In this document: positions 8,650-17,060 of the stretch, in pieces
Layout of the letters: each line of letters starts with the position of its first letter
Numbering within the stretch: position 1 is the stretch's first letter
Source: Streptomonospora nanhaiensis
GTDB taxonomy: Bacteria > Actinomycetota > Actinomycetes > Streptosporangiales > Streptosporangiaceae
Direction of reading: 5' to 3'
Assembly: GCF_026642255.1 (NCBI RefSeq)
Contig: NZ_CP113264.1
Location: forward strand, 4,402,001-4,466,000
DNA length: 64,000 nt
Program-made: the position numbers and the translations under genes
Notes under the pieces: generated by a model
What the model saw: the letters and a program-made list of their open reading frames with translations, nothing else
Told to the model about the DNA's origin: nothing
The model's database searches: none

Positions 8650-8705
8650 TGACACCGTGTCATGGGTTCACCCGTGCAAAAGTCACGGGAGAACGGTGAC
8701 ACGGT
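8650..8705. promoter_or_regulatory. Nested palindromes between the sigma operon and the DUF418 gene
   Basis: TGACACCGTGTCA (8650-8662) is a perfect 6-1-6 palindrome of the kind bound by TetR-type dimers. ACCGTGTCA (8654-8662) also pairs with TGACACGGT (8697-8705), and CCCGTG (8671-8676) pairs with CACGGG (8684-8689) inside it. The site lies in the 379-bp divergent intergenic region and could control either gene. Confidence 0.5.
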
Positions 8706-8845
8706 CCCACTGCCGGAGAACGGTGCAGGTGGAGGAGGGTGGCGTCATGTCCTCGGGCGGAGTCCGCGCGACCCCCGCGTGGTCACGACAGGCCGCGCGA
8801 CCCGACCCACCGATCACCAGAGAAGACAGCCGGGAGCCCACCCGC

Positions 8846-10138
8846 ATGACGACCCACCGTACCGAGGGTCCGCCCTCCACCCCCGGCACCGGGACCCCGG
8901 TGCGTTCGACCCCCCTCACCGAACGGGCCCTGGCCCCGGACCTGGCCCGCGGCATGATGCTGCTGCTGATCGCGCTGGCCCATGTGCCGTGGTTCCTCTA
9001 CGACGCCCCCGCCGGCCTGGCCATGCTCCACCCCGACCAGGGCAACCTCGCCGACCGGATCGCGCAGGTCGCGTCCCTGGTCGTGGTGGACGCCCGCACC
9101 CACACCATGTTCGGGTTCCTGTTCGCCTACGGCATCGGGCAGATGTACACCCGCCAGAAAGCCCACGGAACCCGGGACGCGGACGCCCGCAGGATCCTGC
9201 GCACACGCCACCTGTGGATGCTCGCCCTGGGCGCCGTGCACGCCCTCCTGCTGTGGCAGGGCGACATCATCGGCACCTACGGCCTCATCGGCCTGCTCAT
9301 GGTGCCCCTGTTCCTGCACCGCACCGACCGCACCCTCAAGGTCTGGACCGCCGTCCTGCTCGCGGCCGGCGCCCTGTTCACCGCCCTGTCGGTGCTCGGT
9401 GCCATGGCCGCGCCGGCGGGCGCGCCCGGGGTGGACGCGGCCGCCGTGCAAAGGGCCAGCATCGCCGAGACCGGCTACCTGCTCTCGGCCGCGGTGCGCC
9501 TGCCCACCTGGCTCTTCGGGCTCGGCTCGGGGCTGGCCTCCCTGGCCCTGCCCACGGTGTTCCTGATCGGCCTGCTCGCGGCGCGGCACCGGTTCCTGGA
9601 GGAGCCGCAGCGCCACCTGCCCCTGCTGCGCCGGGTGGCCGTGTGGGGCATCGCCGCCGGGTGGGTCCCCGGCCTGGTGCTGGGCCTGCAGCACGTGGGG
9701 GTCCTGGACCCGGTGTACGGCCCGGCGGTGGCCTCGGTGCACTTCTACACCGGGATCTTCACCGGGGTGGGCTACGCCGCGCTCTTCGGCCTGCTCGCCC
9801 ACCGGCTCACCGCCCGGGGTGGCGGGCCGTCCCTGCCGGTCCGGGGCCTGGTGGCCCTGGGTCGGCGCTCCCTGAGCGGCTACCTCGCCCAGTCGGTGGT
9901 CTTCGCCCCGTTCCTGGCGGCGTGGGGGCTCGGGCTGGGGGTGCACCTGTCCAGCTGGTCGGCGGTCCTGGTGGCCTTCGGCACCTGGCTGCTGACCGTC
10001 CTCGCGGCGTACCTGCTCGACCGGGCGGGCAAGCGCGGACCCGCCGAGGTCCTGCTGCGCACACTGACCTACCGCGGGGCGGCCCGCCCGGCCCGCACCA
10101 CCGGGGCACGGGAAGAACCGCCGTCCTCAGGGTCGTAG
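8846..10138 (+). CDS. DUF418-family polytopic membrane protein
   Basis: A 430-residue integral membrane protein, with about 8-10 hydrophobic segments (for example GMMLLLIALAHVPWFLY, LWMLALGAVHALLL, IIGTYGLIGLLMVPLFL and the DUF418 C-terminal region near GLVALGRRSLSGYLAQS). DUF418 proteins resemble acyltransferase-3-like membrane enzymes or transporters; their biochemical role is not established. The ATG at 8846 (GGGAG before it) puts the conserved N-terminal segment RALAPDLARG near residue 30. An in-frame ATG at 8747 has the stronger site GGAGGAGGG and would add 33 residues, so the start is uncertain. Palindromes upstream suggest repressor control. It is transcribed divergently from the sigma operon. 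Confidence 0.85.
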   Translation: MTTHRTEGPPSTPGTGTPVRSTPLTERALAPDLARGMMLLLIALAHVPWFLYDAPAGLAMLHPDQGNLADRIAQVASLVVVDARTHTMFGFLFAYGIGQMYTRQKAHGTRDADARRILRTRHLWMLALGAVHALLLWQGDIIGTYGLIGLLMVPLFLHRTDRTLKVWTAVLLAAGALFTALSVLGAMAAPAGAPGVDAAAVQRASIAETGYLLSAAVRLPTWLFGLGSGLASLALPTVFLIGLLAARHRFLEEPQRHLPLLRRVAVWGIAAGWVPGLVLGLQHVGVLDPVYGPAVASVHFYTGIFTGVGYAALFGLLAHRLTARGGGPSLPVRGLVALGRRSLSGYLAQSVVFAPFLAAWGLGLGVHLSSWSAVLVAFGTWLLTVLAAYLLDRAGKRGPAEVLLRTLTYRGAARPARTTGAREEPPSSGS

Positions 10139-10335
10139 CCCGACCCCGTGAGCCCGGTCCCCCCGGAACCGCGGACATCCGCGGGGCAGCCGGGCCGAGG
10201 AGGGCCGCCACAGGTTGCGGCGGCAGACCCCGCCGGAGGCCGCGGTGACACCACGGCAGCCCCCGAGCGCGCCCACCTCCTGGGATCTGCCTGTCCGGAT
10301 CCCCGGCACGGCTGAGCGGCGGCCGACGGTGGTGG

Positions 10336-11088
10336 TCACCAGGGGATGTCCGCACCCTCCCAGGAGGTGAAGGTGCCGCTCGGCCCGTCGGGGCCGAGGC
10401 GGGCCACCCGCACCACCTCCCGGGCAGCGTCCCCGACCGTCTCCGTTCCCTCGAACTCGACCAGTGCGGTGTTCGCGAACCCCGGCGAGACGAGGTTGAC
10501 CTTGACGTCGGTCTCTTCGAGCTCGACCATCATGGCCAGCGTCACGGCGTTGAGCGCTGTCTTGGACGCGGAGTAGACCGGTTCGAAGGCACGGTGGAAC
10601 GGGAAGGCCGGATCCCCCATGGTGGTCAGCGAACCCATCGCGCTCGTGACGTTCACGACGCGTGCGTCGGAGGAGGCGCGAAGCAGCGGCAGCACGGCCT
10701 GGAAGACCGCGAGCGGGCCGAAGACGTTCACCTCCCAGACCGCCCGCACCTCGTCGAGCGAGACCGTGCTCGGCCGGGCCGTGGCCCGGAGCTGAGCCAT
10801 GGTGAGGCCGGTACGGGTGGAGGAGACGGCGGCGTTGTTGACGAGGAGGTCGAGCCGTCCGGCCTCCTTCTCGATCCTCTCGGCGGCCGCGGTGACGGAC
10901 CTCGCGTCGGTCACGTCGAGCTGGAGTGCGGTGGCGCCGTCGCCGATCTCGGCGGCCGCCGCCTCGCCGCGGGCGAGATCGCGGGAGCCGAGGAACACGG
11001 CGACCCCGTCGGAGACCAGTTCCCCGGCCACGTGCCTGCCCATGCCCTGGTTGGCCCCGGTGATCAAAGCGACGCGGTTCGTGGGCAT
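10336..11088 (-). CDS. Short-chain dehydrogenase/reductase (SDR)
   Basis: A 250-residue classical SDR. The cofactor motif is TGANQGMG (residues 10-17), the NNAA-type motif is LLVNNAAV, and the catalytic residues are S in VVNVTSAMGS and Y-x3-K in YSASKTA. The tail GPSGTFTSWEGADIPW is typical of a carbonyl-reductase-like subgroup found beside XRE regulators. The ATG at 11088 has AGGA about 9 nt upstream. It is divergent from the XRE gene at 11279 with 190 bp between the starts. The second SDR/XRE pair of this window (47834-49526) has the same layout. Substrate unknown; likely a small ketone, aldehyde or quinone. Confidence 0.9.
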   Translation of the reverse strand: MPTNRVALITGANQGMGRHVAGELVSDGVAVFLGSRDLARGEAAAAEIGDGATALQLDVTDARSVTAAAERIEKEAGRLDLLVNNAAVSSTRTGLTMAQLRATARPSTVSLDEVRAVWEVNVFGPLAVFQAVLPLLRASSDARVVNVTSAMGSLTTMGDPAFPFHRAFEPVYSASKTALNAVTLAMMVELEETDVKVNLVSPGFANTALVEFEGTETVGDAAREVVRVARLGPDGPSGTFTSWEGADIPW

Positions 11089-11265
11089 GTGAAGAGTCCT
11101 CGGATGGTAGTGGTGTGGTGGTCGAACACCTGTGTCGGGCGTTCGAGGACCACTGTGCGGGAACCCCGACAGGCGGGGAAGACTCCGTCGGGCCTGGTAC
11201 TGGCAGGGCCAGTCAGGGAAACGCCGTGGGCGGGAGAACGGCGGGGATCGTGCGGAGCGCCCCGG

Positions 11266-11271
11266 TATCAT
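11266..11271 (+). promoter_or_regulatory. -10 hexamer TATCAT of a leaderless promoter
   Basis: TATCAT is followed by seven nucleotides and then the ATG at 11279. No Shine-Dalgarno sequence precedes the start, so transcription probably begins at the start codon. Confidence 0.5.
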
Positions 11272-11278
11272 CGTGGGC

Positions 11279-12067
11279 ATGCCAACCGGGCTGAGAACAG
11301 ACTTAGGGGAGTTCCTGCGTGGTCGGCGGGCCATGCTGGTCCCCTCCGAGCCGTCGGCCGTCGTGCCGGCCTCACGGCGCCGGGTCCCCGGGCTGAGACG
11401 GCAGGAACTGGCCGAGAGCGCCGGGATCTCCGTCGAGTACTACACCCGCCTCGAACAGGGGCGGGCGCCCCGCCCCTCCCGCGAGGTGCTCACCGCCCTG
11501 GCTCAGGTCCTCGGTCTCACCGCCGGCGAGCGCGGCCACCTGTTCCGGCTCGCCGGTGAGCTGCCGCCCGAGCCGCTCGCGCCGGGCGGCGAGATCCGGC
11601 CGGGCCTGCTCCAGCTGCTGCGCAGCCTCGACGGCACCGTCCCGGTCACCGTTCACGACGGCCGCCTGGACGTGATGGCGCGCAACGCGGCCGCGGCCGA
11701 GCTTCTCGGCCCGCTCTCCGGCGAAGGCCGTTTCCGGCGCAACATCGTCCACCAGGGCTTCACCTCCCACGCCCGCCATGTCCTCGGTGAGGAGGGGGCG
11801 CACCGGTACGCCCGATGGGCCACGGCGGAGCTGCGCTCGGCGATGGGCCGCTACCCCGACGACGGGTACCTGAGGTCCCTGCACGCGGAACTCTCGGCGA
11901 CCAGCGCCGATTTCCGGTCCTTCTGGGCCCGGGGGGAGGTCGGGGTGGGGCACTCCGCCGTCAAGCACCTGTTCCATCCGACACGGGGGTGGCAGACCTT
12001 CCAGAGCGAGATGCTGCACGACGCCGAGCGGGACCACTGGACGGTGATCTACGCGTCCGTGGGATGA
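11279..12067 (+). CDS. XRE-family regulator with MmyB-like ligand-binding domain
   Basis: A 262-residue regulator. The helix-turn-helix region covers about 5-75 (FLRGRRAMLVPSE, RVPGLRRQELAESAGIS, EYYTRLEQGRAPRPS). The MmyB-like domain follows (TVHDGRLDVMARNAAAAELLG, FRSFWARGEVG, HPTRGWQTFQSEML). The ATG at 11279 was chosen because the family starts with this MPTGLRTDLGEFLRGRR-type sequence, and a -10 hexamer lies right before it. The gene is divergent from the SDR gene, which it probably represses or activates in response to a small ligand. It is convergent with the ABC permease genes; a hairpin separates them. Confidence 0.9.
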   Translation: MPTGLRTDLGEFLRGRRAMLVPSEPSAVVPASRRRVPGLRRQELAESAGISVEYYTRLEQGRAPRPSREVLTALAQVLGLTAGERGHLFRLAGELPPEPLAPGGEIRPGLLQLLRSLDGTVPVTVHDGRLDVMARNAAAAELLGPLSGEGRFRRNIVHQGFTSHARHVLGEEGAHRYARWATAELRSAMGRYPDDGYLRSLHAELSATSADFRSFWARGEVGVGHSAVKHLFHPTRGWQTFQSEMLHDAERDHWTVIYASVG

Positions 12068-12140
12068 CCGTTCGAGGTCGGGCGCGGATCTGGGAGCCAG
12101 GACCGGCGGAACCGTCGTCGTGCCGTCCCCTCCCCCGGAA

Positions 12141-12170
12141 CGCCCGGCGCGGGATCACCCCCGCCGGGCG
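12141..12170. terminator. Bidirectional hairpin terminator
   Basis: CGCCCGGC (12141-12148) pairs with GCCGGGCG (12163-12170), extended inside by GGG/CCC around an ATCA loop. It lies between the convergent XRE gene (stop 12067) and the ABC permease gene (stop 12179). Confidence 0.65.
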
Positions 12171-12178
12171 GCCCCCGG

Positions 12179-12928
12179 TCAGCGGATGTCGCGCCGGTCC
12201 AGAACGGCTGCGGTACCCAGGGTCACCACCGCTGTGAGACCGAGGGCGATCACGACGACGGAGGTCACCGCACCGGCCGTGACGGTCCCGCTGTCCGCGA
12301 GCATCCCCGTCCCCATCTGCGTGGCCCGGCCGACCAGACCGTGGGGCAGGAGCAGCGCCAGGGCCTCGATGCGGGTCATCCACAGCAGCATCCCCGCGGC
12401 CGACGCCAGGAGGGCCACGGCGATGGGAGCGGCGAAGGACCTCATGAGCATCGACAGGCCGGACTGGAAGGCCGCCACCGGCAGGCACGCCAGCACGATG
12501 ACGGCGCTGACCAGGAAGTACTCGGGCGGCAGGGTGCCGGGGAGCGCGAACACCAGCTTGCCGACCACGACGATGCCCACCACCAGCACAGCCTGCATGG
12601 CCGCGGCGAGCGCGGCCAGCACCGCCGTCTTGCCGACCACCACGTGGAGACTCGACACCTGGCGGCCCATGAGCGCGTTCCAGTTGCCGCCGCGGTGCTC
12701 GACGCGCCAGACCAGCGAGGCCAGGACGGCCACGCCGAGGACCAGGGGGAACAGGCCGTAGAAGACCACCGCCCGCAACCACAGGGTGTGCCAGTGGTCT
12801 TCGAGCGGCTCACCGGCGACGACGGTGTTGACCGCTCCCGCGACGACGGCCGTCAGCGGCAGGAGCACCACCACGACCCAGCTCATGGAACGCCTCAACT
12901 TGAGGAACTCGGCTCGGACCGAACCCAT
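12179..12928 (-). CDS. ABC-2 type permease, second of a tandem pair
   Basis: A 249-residue membrane protein with about six hydrophobic segments, starting MGSVRAEFLKLRRSMSW, the usual amphipathic entry of lantibiotic-immunity and bacitracin-type permeases. Segments include VVVVLLPLTAVVAGAVNTVV, VVFYGLFPLVLGVAVLASLV and AVTSVVVIALGLTAVVTLG. It starts 3 bp after the stop of the preceding permease gene and ends the operon. The two permeases and the upstream ATPase together form the LanF/E/G-like layout (one ATPase, two permeases), which usually expels lantibiotics or related peptides from the membrane. Substrate unproven. Confidence 0.85.
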   Translation of the reverse strand: MGSVRAEFLKLRRSMSWVVVVLLPLTAVVAGAVNTVVAGEPLEDHWHTLWLRAVVFYGLFPLVLGVAVLASLVWRVEHRGGNWNALMGRQVSSLHVVVGKTAVLAALAAAMQAVLVVGIVVVGKLVFALPGTLPPEYFLVSAVIVLACLPVAAFQSGLSMLMRSFAAPIAVALLASAAGMLLWMTRIEALALLLPHGLVGRATQMGTGMLADSGTVTAGAVTSVVVIALGLTAVVTLGTAAVLDRRDIR

Positions 12929-12931
12929 GGC

Positions 12932-13690
12932 TCAGACCTCCCGACGGTCGAACAGGCGGGTGGCGAACAGGAACAGGGCCCCGCCCGCGACCCCGAGGGC
13001 GGCCACGCTCAGGTACGGCGGGTCCAGGGAGACCACGCCGGCCTCGCGGACGTCGACGGGCACGGACAGCGCGTAGTACCCCCACGGGGGGAGGAAGTGG
13101 GCGACCCCTGTGGACATCCCCGTACCGGAGACGGCCGCGAACACGCCCAGCACCCCGGCCCCGAGCCCCACGAGCTGGTTGGCGGTCCGTGCCGCCAGCC
13201 AGAGGTGGAGTGCGAAGAGCACCAGGTTCACGACGACGGCCGAGGCGGTGTACCCGAGCCACTGCCCGACCGGAAAGGTCACCGTGATGCCTGCCAGCCC
13301 GCCGATGGCGGCCACCAGGCCGCTCTGGGCCAGGGTGGCCGCGACCACGACCGCGCCGGAGGCCGCGAACTTGGCCCGGCACAGGGCCCCGGGGGTGAGC
13401 CCCGAGGTCTGGGAGAGCAGCCAGCCGCCTCCCCGGTGCTCGATGTCGACCTGTCGACTGGCCAGCACCGCCAGCAGGACGGGCGAGACCAGCAGCACCG
13501 CCAGTGCCATGCTTCCGAGCAGCCACTGCCAGGGCCGCTCGGCGGGGTCGTCCACCGACTCCGGGAAACCCGGCGCCGCGAGGGCGTAGCAGGACAGTGC
13601 GACGACACCGACCGTCATGGCGGCCGCCACGGGCACGACGCGCAGGCGGCGCATCTTGGCGAACTCGTTCGCCACGGCACGACCGATCAC
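12932..13690 (-). CDS. ABC-2 type permease, first of a tandem pair
   Basis: A 252-residue integral membrane protein (about six segments: VPVAAAMTVGVVALSCYALA, WLLGSMALAVLLVSPVLLAV, AVVVNLVLFALHLWLA, YLSVAALGVAGGALFLFATR). It starts at GTG 13690, which overlaps the ATPase stop as GTGA, so the two are translated together. The REFxKxRR-like start (IGRAVANEFAKMRRLR) matches immunity-type ABC permeases. The sequence ends LFDRREV just 3 bp before the next permease gene. It most likely forms a heterodimer with that protein, driven by the ATPase encoded at 13687-14580. Confidence 0.87.
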   Translation of the reverse strand: MIGRAVANEFAKMRRLRVVPVAAAMTVGVVALSCYALAAPGFPESVDDPAERPWQWLLGSMALAVLLVSPVLLAVLASRQVDIEHRGGGWLLSQTSGLTPGALCRAKFAASGAVVVAATLAQSGLVAAIGGLAGITVTFPVGQWLGYTASAVVVNLVLFALHLWLAARTANQLVGLGAGVLGVFAAVSGTGMSTGVAHFLPPWGYYALSVPVDVREAGVVSLDPPYLSVAALGVAGGALFLFATRLFDRREV

Positions 13691-14580
13691 AGGCCCCGCC
13701 CTCCGGTGAGGTCCATGAAGACGTCCTCGAGGGACTGGGCGTCGCGGCGCACGCCGTGGACGTCGACGCGCTCGTGCACGAGATGGGCCACCACGCGAGC
13801 CGTGCCCGTCCGGTCGAGTCCGGGCAGGCGCACGGCGGGGCCGTCCCGGTACGCGCTCCACCGGGCGGTGAGCGCGGTCGCCCGCTCGGGTTCGGGGGTG
13901 TCGATCAGCACGTCGGGGGTGGACCTCGCGAGGAGCTGGTCGCGCGTGCCCTGGAAGAGCATGCGGCCCTCGCCGAGGATGCCGAGCACGGTGGCCGTCC
14001 GGTCGATCTCGCCCAGCAGGTGGCTGGAGACCATCACGGTGGTCCCGTCCCCGGCCAGCTGTGCGAGGAGGCGGCGGATCTCCTCGATACCGGCGGGGTC
14101 GAGGCCGTTGGTGGGTTCGTCGAGGATCAGCAGCCGGGGTTCGCGGGCCAGGGCCATCGCGATGCCCAGCCGCTGCCTCATGCCGAGCGAGTAGTCGCGG
14201 ACCCGCTTGTCGAGGTGGTCCTGCAGGCGCACGGTCCGCACCGCCCGGGTGGTCCGGCCCTCGTCGAGATCCAGGAGCCGCTTCACCAGGCGCATGTTCT
14301 CCCGGCCCGTGAGGTGCTCGTACGAGGGCGGGGTCTCGATGAGCGCACCGATGTGGCCCAGCAGTTCGCGGCGGGTGGAACGCTCCATGGGGCGGCCCAT
14401 GATGCGGATCTCGCCCGTGGTGGGGCGCACCAGGGACAGGAGCATCTTCATCGTGGTGGTCTTCCCCGACCCGTTGGGGCCGAGGAAGCCGTACACGCAC
14501 CCTTCGGGCACGCGCAGGTCCAGGTTCGCGACCACCGTTCGGTCGCCGTACGTCTTGCCCAGGTCATGGGTCGTGATCAT
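13687..14580 (-). CDS. ABC transporter ATP-binding protein (BcrA/LanF type)
   Basis: This 297-residue ATPase energises the two permeases behind it. Visible motifs are Walker A GPNGSGKTT, the signature SLGMRQRLGIA (a degenerate LSGGQ typical of bacitracin/lantibiotic-immunity ATPases), Walker B LLILDEPTNGLDP and the switch SSHLLGE. The ATG at 14580 places the start at the usual MITTHDLGKTYG. The C-terminal 80 residues are the extra domain seen in BcrA-like proteins. The gene is downstream of the two-component genes on the same strand, with a 203-bp gap, so it may have its own promoter under control of that response regulator. Confidence 0.9.
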   Translation of the reverse strand: MITTHDLGKTYGDRTVVANLDLRVPEGCVYGFLGPNGSGKTTTMKMLLSLVRPTTGEIRIMGRPMERSTRRELLGHIGALIETPPSYEHLTGRENMRLVKRLLDLDEGRTTRAVRTVRLQDHLDKRVRDYSLGMRQRLGIAMALAREPRLLILDEPTNGLDPAGIEEIRRLLAQLAGDGTTVMVSSHLLGEIDRTATVLGILGEGRMLFQGTRDQLLARSTPDVLIDTPEPERATALTARWSAYRDGPAVRLPGLDRTGTARVVAHLVHERVDVHGVRRDAQSLEDVFMDLTGGRGL

Positions 14581-14783
14581 GTGAGACACAGGTCCAGCAT
14601 GTCCGCGGGGCGGTCTCCGGACATCTCGCCGGAGGATGACCTTTTCCGTCATCCTCCAGGAGGACCGGGGCGCCGCCCTGGTCCTCAGGTGGCAGGCGCA
14701 CCCGTGTCGAAGGTCGGGGGGCGGCCCCGGGGCGGGCGGTGTGCCGAGGGCACTCCCGCCGGCTCCGGGGAGGCGCGGGCGTC

Positions 14784-15512
14784 TCAGGACCGGGGCACGT
14801 CGACCAGACCGGTCTCGTAGGCGAGGACCACCGCCTGGACGCGGTCGCGCAGGCCGAGCTTGGTCAGGATCCGCCCCACGTGCGTCTTGACCGTGGCCTC
14901 GGACACGTGCAGCCGGTCGGCTATCTCGGTGTTCGACAGCGCGCGGGCCACCAGGGCGAGCACCTCCCTCTCGCGCGGGGTCAGCACGCCGAGGGACTCG
15001 GGGGCGGGCGGCCTCCCGTCACCGGTGGGCAGGTGGCCCGCGAAACGGTCGAGGAGGCGCCGCGTCGTGCTGGGGGCGACCACCGCGTCGCCGGAGTGGA
15101 TGGAGCGGATCGCCGACAGCAGGTCCTGCGTCCGGGCGTCCTTGAGCAGGAAACCGCTCGCCCCGGCCCTCAGGGCCGCGTAGGCGTACTCGTCCATGTC
15201 GAAGGTGGTCAGGATCAGGACCCGCGGCCCTCCGCCGTCGGCGCAGATGCGGCGTGTGGCCTCGATGCCGTCCATACCGGGCATGCGGACGTCGACGAGT
15301 GCGACGTCGGCTGTGAGGGTGCGCAGGAGTTCGAGCGCGGTGTGCCCGTCGCCGGCCTCACCGACGACCCGGATGTCGGGTTGGGCGTCCAGGACCATGC
15401 CGAAACCCGTTCTGACCAGTTCCTGGTCGTCCACGAGGACGACGCGGATCGCCTCCGGGCGCCGGTCTCGGGGCGGTGTGCCCACAGGTGCGTTCCCTTC
15501 CGGTTCACTCAC
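14784..15512 (-). CDS. NarL/LuxR-family response regulator
   Basis: A 242-residue two-component regulator. The receiver domain has the acidic pair in VLVDDQELVR, the phosphoacceptor Asp in ALVDVRMPGMDG and the conserved Lys in GFLLKDA. The LuxR-type helix-turn-helix is LTPREREVLALVARALSNTEIADRLHVSEATVKTHVGRI (in pieces, about 180-220). The GTG at 15512 overlaps the kinase stop by 4 nt (GTGA). Together with the kinase it probably senses membrane or cell-envelope stress and switches on the downstream ABC transporter. No binding site could be identified. Confidence 0.93.
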   Translation of the reverse strand: MSEPEGNAPVGTPPRDRRPEAIRVVLVDDQELVRTGFGMVLDAQPDIRVVGEAGDGHTALELLRTLTADVALVDVRMPGMDGIEATRRICADGGGPRVLILTTFDMDEYAYAALRAGASGFLLKDARTQDLLSAIRSIHSGDAVVAPSTTRRLLDRFAGHLPTGDGRPPAPESLGVLTPREREVLALVARALSNTEIADRLHVSEATVKTHVGRILTKLGLRDRVQAVVLAYETGLVDVPRS

Positions 15513-16702
15513 GTGGTGATCGCCCGCATCGGCAGCGATGCCACGACCTCGTATCCCCCGTCCGGGCACGGCCCGGCGCGCAGGGAGCCCCCGTACACGG
15601 ACACCCGCTCCCGCATACCGGTCAGACCGCGCCCCTCCCCGGGGCCCGCCCCCGCCGGCACGGACGCGCCGCGCCCGTCGTCGAGGATCCGGACCCCCAG
15701 GGCGTCGTCCCCGAAGCGCAGGCGTACCCTGGCGCGGACCGTCCCGGGTCCGGCGTGCTTGAGGGTGTTGGTCAGCGCCTCCTGCACCACCCGGTGGACG
15801 ACGAGCCCCGCCCCTGCCGACAGCCGCCGGACGGGGCCGTCCACGGTGTACTCCACCTGCAGCCCGGCACGGCGGACCTGGGCGAACAACTGGTCCAACT
15901 GCTCCACACCGGGCCGGGGTGTGAACCCCTCCTCGTGTTCCCCCTCGCGGAGCACCCCGAGGATGCCGCGCATCTCGGACAGGGCCGTCCGGCCCACCTC
16001 GGAAACGGTCTCCATCGCGGTCCTGGCCCGCGCGGGATCGTCATCGATCGCGTATGCGGCGCCGTCGGCCTGCACCACCATCACACTCACGTTGTGGGCC
16101 ACCACGTCGTGCAGCTCCCGGGCGATACGCGCGCGCTCCTCGGCGATGGCCGCCCGGGCACGGGCGTCGCGCTCGCGCTCGAGCCACTGCGCGCGCTCCT
16201 CCAGGCCGATGAGGTGGCTGCGGCGCACGTTCGTGTAGAGGCCGGTGACCCAGCAGAGCATGATGAAGAACGTGTAGAACACGAACACGGTCCAGGAGCC
16301 CCGGTCCGCATAGGGGGAGCCCACGATCATCAGCAGCAGGCAGAGCTCGACCACGGCCAGAGCGGCCAGCGCCGGCGCGAGGCGGCGGTGTGCGGCCACC
16401 GTGTACATGGCGGCGACGACGGCGAGTTCGGCCAGGAACAGGTCGACGCCGAACGCCAGCTGCAGAACGGTCGCCGCGGCGACGGTCGCGAAGACCCCCG
16501 CCGGATACCTGCGCCGCAGCGCCAGGGGCAGCAGCAGCACGAGCGTGAAGGCGATCCGGACGGCCGCGGTGAGATGGCCGGGGTCGTCCGGGCCGGCGTA
16601 GGAGAGTGTCCTCATCAGGCACCACGCCAGGAACGGGGCCACACAGAGCGCGTCGACGAGCGTTTCGTGCCGCCGCAACCATCCCTGGACTCTCCCGAAC
16701 AC
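15509..16702 (-). CDS. Sensor histidine kinase (HPK7/NarX-DesK type)
   Basis: A 397-residue membrane kinase. Residues 1-155 hold about five hydrophobic segments without a large extracellular loop. The dimerisation motif RARIARELHDVVAHNVS contains the phosphoaccepting His198. The ATPase domain is present with the G-boxes DDGRGA and GRGLTGMRERV. The GTG at 16702 is the best start (MFGRVQGWLRR), but its ribosome site is weak (only GAGCGG) and a MITE-like element ends 12 bp upstream, so the original promoter or leader may have been displaced. The response regulator follows with a 4-nt overlap. Confidence 0.9.
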   Translation of the reverse strand: MFGRVQGWLRRHETLVDALCVAPFLAWCLMRTLSYAGPDDPGHLTAAVRIAFTLVLLLPLALRRRYPAGVFATVAAATVLQLAFGVDLFLAELAVVAAMYTVAAHRRLAPALAALAVVELCLLLMIVGSPYADRGSWTVFVFYTFFIMLCWVTGLYTNVRRSHLIGLEERAQWLERERDARARAAIAEERARIARELHDVVAHNVSVMVVQADGAAYAIDDDPARARTAMETVSEVGRTALSEMRGILGVLREGEHEEGFTPRPGVEQLDQLFAQVRRAGLQVEYTVDGPVRRLSAGAGLVVHRVVQEALTNTLKHAGPGTVRARVRLRFGDDALGVRILDDGRGASVPAGAGPGEGRGLTGMRERVSVYGGSLRAGPCPDGGYEVVASLPMRAITT

Positions 16703-16714
16703 CCGCTCAGTCTA

Positions 16715-16874
16715 GGTCGTGTTTTGTGGATTCTTCCGGGCTCGCGTCCACCAGGCTGCCTCTCGCTGCGCCTCTGCGCTCGTGAAGCACAACCAGGCTG
16801 AACTTCGCACATCGGCTTGCGAGAGATGGCCTGGACGGCCGCTCGCCGACCCGAAAGCCTCCAAAAAACACTCC
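16715..16874. mobile_element. 160-bp MITE-like element or insertion-sequence remnant
   Basis: The left end GGTCGTGTTTTGTGGA (16715-16730) and the reverse complement of the right end, GGAGTGTTTTTTGGA (from 16874 back to 16860), match over about 15 bp with one gap and a few mismatches. The interior has no transposase. T-rich ends with GTGTTTT are like those of IS5-family elements of Streptomyces, from memory. No clear target duplication is visible. It lies directly upstream of the histidine kinase start, in the 358-bp gap to the GntP gene. Confidence 0.5.
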
Positions 16875-17015
16875 CCGGGCCCGCGCCTTCTTGCCTCCGG
16901 TGCGGGGAAGAGGGCGCGGGCGGGACGCCGCATGCGCTCCCCCGCTCATTCGGCCGCGGTCCGCTGCCCGGCGCGCACGAGGGGGCGGGGAGGACCCGGT
17001 GCCCGCGGCCCGTGT

Positions 17016-17052
17016 CCCGGTGGAGGAGCCCTCCGGGCGCTCCTCCACCGGG
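17016..17052 (-). terminator. Hairpin terminator of the dehydratase/permease operon
   Basis: CCCGGTGGAGGAGC (17016-17029) pairs perfectly with GCTCCTCCACCGGG (17039-17052) across a 9-nt loop, starting 8 nt beyond the stop of the GntP gene (17061). Confidence 0.8.
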
Positions 17053-17060
17053 GCCGCGGC

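Noticed and set aside
16719..16933. Short frames inside the MITE-like element
   Set aside because: No transposase motifs in any frame; they are read-through of the repeat ends.
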